From Spirochaetota bacterium (GTDB lineage: Bacteria > Spirochaetota > UBA4802 > UB4802), in contig JBFLZD010000035.1 in assembly GCA_040756435.1 (NCBI GenBank), positions 1 through 39,512 on the forward strand: a DNA stretch of 39,512 nt. The letters are read 5' to 3'. Below are positions 35,705-39,512 of the stretch, piece by piece. The notes beneath the pieces are model-generated. The model worked only from the letters and a program-made list of their open reading frames with translations, was not told where the DNA came from and did no database searches. The first letter of the stretch is position 1. Every line of letters begins with the position of its first letter. Both the position numbers and the translations under genes were made by a program.

Positions 35705-37798
35705 ATGATGCACAAACTATTTTATCCTGAATCAGTTGCAATTGTTGGCTTATCTTCACGACAAAACAATATACCACGTCTCACACTGGAAAATATGCTG
35801 CGCTGGGGATATAGAGGGCGCATTTTTGGCGTAAACCCAAAAAGCGATGACGAACAGGTAGATGGCATACAGATGTATAAATCCATAGAAGCATTACCTG
35901 AGATTCCGGATTTAGTATATGCACTGGTACCAGCAAAGTTTGTGCCCGGAATTGTTGAGGAGTGTGGTAAGAAAGGTGTGAAATGGATGGCCATACCCAG
36001 TGGTGGTTTTTCAGAATACAGTGAAGAAGGGAAAAAGTTAGCTGAGCAAACTGTTGCTGCTGCAAAGGAATACGGAATACATTTTGTAGGACCCAATGGA
36101 TTAACGGTTGCCAACGTAGAAAATGGTTTGTGTCTGCCATTTGTCCCTTTACTGCGCCCTGAGTTTGGTGGCATGTCAATTATTTCACAGAGTGGTGGTG
36201 TTGCCATTATGATGTGGAATGTTATTATGGATGAAAATATTGGTATAGCAAAGTTTGCAAGTATTGGAAATAAATTAGATTTAGATGAAGTTGACTTCCT
36301 TGAATATCTGGGCAATGATCCGGCAACCTCAATTATTTGTATGTATTTAGAAAGTGTGCCACGAGGAGCTGATTTAATAAAAGTGGCTGAAAAAATAAAT
36401 AAGCCTATTGTTGTGTATAAATCCAACACCACCCAGGCTGGCAAAAAGGCTGCCATGAGTCATACCGCTGCCATGAGCAATGATGAAGAAATACTCAATG
36501 CAGCATTTGAAAAGGCTGGAATTATTAGAATATACAATTATCATGACTTCTTTGCTGTGGCAAAAGCATTCAAGCTTCCTCCTATGCGTGGCAGGCGCAT
36601 AATGGTTATGAGCCCTGCAGGAGGTTTTGCGGTAATGACTGCCGACCTGTGTGAACAGGCAGGTTTTGAATTTGCTGATCCGGGAAAAGAATTTTATGAA
36701 GGTTTGCAAAAATTTTCAAATGCGGGAGTAATCCACTTTTCAAATCCTCTTGATTTAGGTGATATCTATGACCCGGCATTTACTGCCCATGTTGTGTATT
36801 CAGTTATGCACAATCAAAATGTGGATGGCGCTGTGTATGTAAGCCAGCGCCCCCAGATGCCTGACCGCGAGAATGTATTTTCCCGAATGTTTTTAGCCGA
36901 CCTTTCAAAAGAAACGTGGGGTGCCATAGTATCTTCAGGAAAGCCATTGGGGATTTGTTTACTTGGTTTATCGCGTGTTATGGCGCAGATAAAACGTACT
37001 GTTAATTTCCCCATTTTCAATTCGCCTGAAGAAATGGTGCGGGCACTAGCCTATCAGATGAAATTTTATACACGGCATCTTGGGAAAAAGAAAGATGAAC
37101 CATGCACTGTATCGTTTGGCAGTGCATTAGAGTGGATTAAACGCAATACCGGTGAAATTGGCGAAGATGCAATGGAGCTTCTTGCAACAATAGATGTGTC
37201 AATACCATCATCAGGTATAGCAACAACAGAAAAAGAAGCTGTGGCCTTAGCAGGGCGCATTGGCTATCCGGTGGTATGTAAACTGGTATCAAAAGAGATA
37301 TTGCACAAATCAGATGTTGGCGGTGTGATGGTTAATGTAACCGGTGATGATGAGGTCAAGCAGGCTTTTGCAACGATTCATGCAAATGTACTATCGCACA
37401 AACCTGACGCAACAATAGAAGGAGTGCGAATTTCAAAGATGGCAGAAAGTGGCATTGATATGTTTGTGGGAAGCAAATATGATGATTCGTTTGGACAGGT
37501 AATACTATATGGTTTTGGTGGCATCTATGTTGAGGTATTTAAGGATGTTGCCTGCTCGTTATGCCCTGCAGCAAAAGAGGAAATAAAAGAAAAAATTTCA
37601 CGGCTTAAATCATTTGCACTCTTGAAGGGAGCACGCGGGCAAAAACCAAAAGACATTGATGCATATGTGGATGTAATATGGAAGCTTTCACATCTTTTAG
37701 CAAGGGCACCTCAAATAAAAGAACTGGACTTAAATCCTGTACGCGTATTTGATAAGGGCTGTCAGGTGCTTGATATCAGGCTGAAGATTGTGCAATAA
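35705..37798 (+). CDS. ADP-forming acetyl-CoA synthetase (acetate--CoA ligase), fused alpha-beta
   Basis: 697 residues. Order: CoA-binding Rossmann domain (about 6-100; S-V-A-I-V-G-L-S, then G-V-N-P-K), succinyl-CoA-synthetase-like flavodoxin domain (about 145-285; S-Q-S-G-G-V, S-I-G-N-K-L-D-L-D) with the expected phosphohistidine in S-H-T-A-A-M-S (His253), then the ATP-grasp domain (about 485-697; K-E-A-V-A-L-A-G-R-I-G-Y-P-V-V-C-K, H-K-S-D-V-G-G-V, and the closing E-L-D-L-N-P-V). It makes ATP from acyl-CoA, ADP and phosphate, a route for energy conservation in anaerobes; the acyl preference is not readable. GGAG (35694-35697) lies 7 bases before ATG 35705. It is immediately downstream of the repeat cluster at 35332-35633, which may separate it from the pbpC unit. 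Confidence 0.93.
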   Translation: MMHKLFYPESVAIVGLSSRQNNIPRLTLENMLRWGYRGRIFGVNPKSDDEQVDGIQMYKSIEALPEIPDLVYALVPAKFVPGIVEECGKKGVKWMAIPSGGFSEYSEEGKKLAEQTVAAAKEYGIHFVGPNGLTVANVENGLCLPFVPLLRPEFGGMSIISQSGGVAIMMWNVIMDENIGIAKFASIGNKLDLDEVDFLEYLGNDPATSIICMYLESVPRGADLIKVAEKINKPIVVYKSNTTQAGKKAAMSHTAAMSNDEEILNAAFEKAGIIRIYNYHDFFAVAKAFKLPPMRGRRIMVMSPAGGFAVMTADLCEQAGFEFADPGKEFYEGLQKFSNAGVIHFSNPLDLGDIYDPAFTAHVVYSVMHNQNVDGAVYVSQRPQMPDRENVFSRMFLADLSKETWGAIVSSGKPLGICLLGLSRVMAQIKRTVNFPIFNSPEEMVRALAYQMKFYTRHLGKKKDEPCTVSFGSALEWIKRNTGEIGEDAMELLATIDVSIPSSGIATTEKEAVALAGRIGYPVVCKLVSKEILHKSDVGGVMVNVTGDDEVKQAFATIHANVLSHKPDATIEGVRISKMAESGIDMFVGSKYDDSFGQVILYGFGGIYVEVFKDVACSLCPAAKEEIKEKISRLKSFALLKGARGQKPKDIDAYVDVIWKLSHLLARAPQIKELDLNPVRVFDKGCQVLDIRLKIVQ

Positions 37799-37833
37799 TT
37801 GAAATGTGCATTACATGGTGCTACGCTTTAGAT

Positions 37834-38976
37834 ATGATTTACTTAGATAATGCTGCTACTAGTTTTCCTAAGCCTGAGCCGGTAATAAAAGCAATAACAC
37901 AATGTTTGCAGGACTATTGTGCTAACCCCGGCCGTTCAGGACACAGGCTTGCAATTGAGGCTGCACGAAAGGTTTTTGAGGCACGGGAGACAGTTGCACA
38001 ATTTTTTAATGTAAAAGATTCCCGAAATGTCATCTTTACTGCCAACGCAACAGTTGCTATTAACACTGTTTTTCATGTGTTACTGGAAGATGGTGACCAT
38101 GTAGTAGTGTCCTCTATGGAACACAATGCTGTGATGCGGCCATTGCGGTATCTGGAAAAAGAAGGAAAAATTACAGTATCATTTATTCAATCAGGTAGTA
38201 ACGGTAAAATTACAGGCGATATTACACAAGTATTACAACCCAACACTAAGCTTGTTGTCATAAATCATGCATCCAATGTCAATGGTGTGGTACAGGATAT
38301 TGCTCTGATTACCGCAAAGGTTAAAGCATATAGTCTTTCTATTGCGGTGCTCATTGATGCATCACAGAGCGCTGGAGTACTGACAATTGATGTACAAAGT
38401 ATTGGTTGTGATTTTTTAGCGTTCACCGGACACAAAGCGTTGTATGGCCCACAGGGGATTGGTGGATTAATTATCAATACAACAAGGCCATTAAAACCTT
38501 TTATTATGGGTGGAACAGGAAGCAAATCCGAAAGTCAGTACCAACCTGAATTTTTTCCCGATAAGTTTGAAAGCGGTACACTCAACCTGCCCGGTATTGT
38601 GGGATTGGAGTTTGGGATAAAATATATTGGGCCACAAATGGAAAAAATACAAGCTGAAGAGTTGCAACATATCAAACGGGTGATTGAGTGTTTGTCAGGA
38701 ATTAAAGGTGTAACCACGTACTGGAGTAATTCTTTTGAGCATCAAATTGGTGTTGTATCATTTGCTCATGAATCAATTTCTTGTAGTGAAATAGGTCAGC
38801 GGCTTAATGATGAATATTCAATATGTGTTCGTGTGGGGTTGCACTGTGCACCGCTGGCTCATGAAACTATAGGCAGTTATCCGGATGGAACCGTGCGGGT
38901 TTCTGTAGGTGCATTTACAAAGAATAACGAAATTGATACGTTTTGCAAAGCTATCGAACGTATAGCAAAGGTATAA
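37834..38976 (+). CDS. Cysteine desulfurase family protein (PLP-dependent, class V aminotransferase fold)
   Basis: 380 residues from ATG 37834, matching the family's usual start M-I-Y-L-D-N-A-A-T-S-F-P-K-P. An upstream in-frame ATG (37804) would add ten residues with no family character. PLP lysine Lys201 is in T-G-H-K-A-L-Y-G-P-Q-G, preceded by D-A-S-Q-S-A-G. The conserved cysteine that takes up sulfur is Cys338 in V-G-L-H-C-A-P-L-A-H. It mobilises sulfur or selenium from cysteine or selenocysteine. It follows the acetyl-CoA synthetase by 35 bases and directly precedes a DUF3343 gene, a pairing known from bacteria with selenium-related sulfur transfer, so selenium supply is a reasonable inference. 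Confidence 0.92.
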   Translation: MIYLDNAATSFPKPEPVIKAITQCLQDYCANPGRSGHRLAIEAARKVFEARETVAQFFNVKDSRNVIFTANATVAINTVFHVLLEDGDHVVVSSMEHNAVMRPLRYLEKEGKITVSFIQSGSNGKITGDITQVLQPNTKLVVINHASNVNGVVQDIALITAKVKAYSLSIAVLIDASQSAGVLTIDVQSIGCDFLAFTGHKALYGPQGIGGLIINTTRPLKPFIMGGTGSKSESQYQPEFFPDKFESGTLNLPGIVGLEFGIKYIGPQMEKIQAEELQHIKRVIECLSGIKGVTTYWSNSFEHQIGVVSFAHESISCSEIGQRLNDEYSICVRVGLHCAPLAHETIGSYPDGTVRVSVGAFTKNNEIDTFCKAIERIAKV

Positions 38977-38978
38977 CG

Positions 38979-39230
38979 ATGAATTATTGTATACTATTAT
39001 TGCCATCTGTGCATGATGTAATGAAGGCCGAAAAGATTTTACTTAAAGCAGGTGTTAACATAAATGTAATAGCCACCCCACGGGAACTATCGCATAACTG
39101 TGGGGTGGTAATATGCTTTGAATGCAGCAGTTACAAAAAGGTAGTATCCTTGCTTGAGGAACTAATAGTAGAAAAAAAGATATTTAGAAAATCTGATGAC
39201 ACTACATACTTAGAAGTTACTCAAGAGTAG
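38979..39230 (+). CDS. DUF3343 protein (putative sulfur/selenium carrier)
   Basis: 83 residues from ATG 38979, 2 bases after the desulfurase stop; the frame open from 38943 overlaps that gene and is not needed. N-terminal pattern S-V-H-D-V-M-K-A-E-K-I-L, then T-P-R-E-L-S-H-N-C-G-V-V-I with Cys41, is the DUF3343 signature; the Cys is the candidate carrier residue. The family has been proposed to carry sulfur or selenium handed over by the neighbouring cysteine desulfurase. Small, soluble and cytoplasmic. Its last 14 bases overlap the convergent small gene. Confidence 0.88.
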   Translation: MNYCILLLPSVHDVMKAEKILLKAGVNINVIATPRELSHNCGVVICFECSSYKKVVSLLEELIVEKKIFRKSDDTTYLEVTQE

Positions 39231-39363
39231 ATTCTAACTTTTTAATGCTCTCATCAAGTATTTTGTATTCTTTTGAATTCTTTGGAAATGTACTCTGATA
39301 CTTTTTAAAGTACTTTATCTGCTCCAATTTCCAGCGCTTCATGTCAAAATTATTTTGGATCAT
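39217..39363 (-). CDS. Small hypothetical protein, 48 residues
   Basis: ATG 39363 has GGGGG 6 bases upstream (AACATT spacer), a stronger site than many genes here. The product (MIQNNFDMKRWKLEQIKYF..., ending K-L-E-S-T-L-E) is highly charged, lysine-rich and probably one or two amphipathic helices. It has no signal peptide and I do not recognise it. The 3' end overlaps the last 14 bases of the DUF3343 gene in the opposite orientation. It is probably real because of the start context, but conservation is needed to be sure. Confidence 0.55.
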   Translation of the reverse strand: MIQNNFDMKRWKLEQIKYFKKYQSTFPKNSKEYKILDESIKKLESTLE

Positions 39364-39375
39364 AATGTTACCCCC

Positions 39376-39398
39376 GTTTAGTAAACTGTTGTAGTATA
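39376..39398 (-). promoter_or_regulatory. Possible -10 box and palindrome for the 48-residue gene
   Basis: TATACT on the minus strand (39398-39393) is a good -10 box; I see no equally good -35 at standard spacing. The predicted start falls at the edge of the palindrome GTTTAGTAAAC (39376-39386), which could be an operator. Tentative. Confidence 0.35.
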
Positions 39399-39457
39399 AT
39401 TTTCGTAAAAAATGTAAAATAATTTCATTAATTTATTGTAAAAACTTTGATGATTTA

Positions 39458-39509
39458 CACTAATTATTCCTAAATGTGGAAATTTGAATAAAATATAAAA
39501 TAGTGTACA
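39458..39509. repeat. Left half of GTGTACAC element at window end
   Basis: CACTAATTATTCCTAAATG through AAATAGTGTACA matches 24431-24480 and is the reverse complement of 36-87 with few differences. Sequence identity to the element stops right after TGTACA, where three other bases (GCC) end the window, so another insertion at the same central site is likely. Confidence 0.8.
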
Positions 39510-39512
39510 GCC

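Noticed and set aside
35722-36456. 244-codon minus-strand frame inside the ADP-forming acetyl-CoA synthetase gene
   Set aside because: Long only because the sense gene avoids stops; no start signal or family features.

Overview
The window looks like chromosomal DNA from an AT-rich, diderm (outer-membrane) bacterium. Evidence for two membranes is the number of exported proteins: several lipoproteins with cysteine lipoboxes, two likely outer-membrane beta-barrels, an alpha-2-macroglobulin and a class A penicillin-binding protein of the PBP1C type. The loose lipoboxes (for example S-L-Q-C) and the FecR, VWA and giant Ig-repeat lipoproteins resemble uncultured Spirochaetota, but this lineage call is inference. 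An ADP-forming acetyl-CoA synthetase and a CoA-transferase suggest anaerobic, fermentative acyl-CoA metabolism.

Layout. 1-745: repeat-rich, non-coding. 801-8002 (+): DHH phosphoesterase, VWA/CsgG-FlgO-like lipoprotein and a 1335-residue secreted multidomain protein. 7897-8583 (-): an ATPase gene broken at its 3' end. 8651-22099 (-): five envelope genes transcribed in the order FecR-like lipoprotein, 1653-residue Ig-repeat lipoprotein, 1737-residue lipoprotein with 12 related repeats and a DUF2135-like end, small barrel protein, 508-residue barrel protein. 22464-24095 (+): DNA polymerase IV behind a palindrome-embedded, apparently leaderless promoter, followed by a coupled unknown gene. 24095-24337 (-): a 3'-truncated AhpD-like gene. 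24898-26319 (-): CoA-transferase with a consensus promoter. 27372-35236 (+): alpha-2-macroglobulin/PBP1C pair. 35705-39230 (+): ADP-forming acetyl-CoA synthetase, cysteine desulfurase and a DUF3343 (putative S/Se carrier) protein, converging on a 48-codon gene at 39217-39363 (-).

Between the genes lie several families of small palindromic repeats: REP-like arrays at 355-651, an approximately 90-bp palindromic element centred on GTGTACAC, and an approximately 210-bp element with terminal inverted repeats made of the widespread GTCATTGCGAGGAACGAAG type sequence. The second sits inside the first at least twice, and both window ends fall in copies of the first, so the window is probably a contig broken at repeats.

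The best candidates for something undescribed are the five-gene surface operon with its two giant repeat lipoproteins; the dinB promoter, where a perfect 12-bp-arm palindrome covers the spacer, -10 and start site of a leaderless SOS-type gene; and the recurrent insertion at the centre of the GTGTACAC element. No tRNA, rRNA, CRISPR or complete transposase gene was seen.
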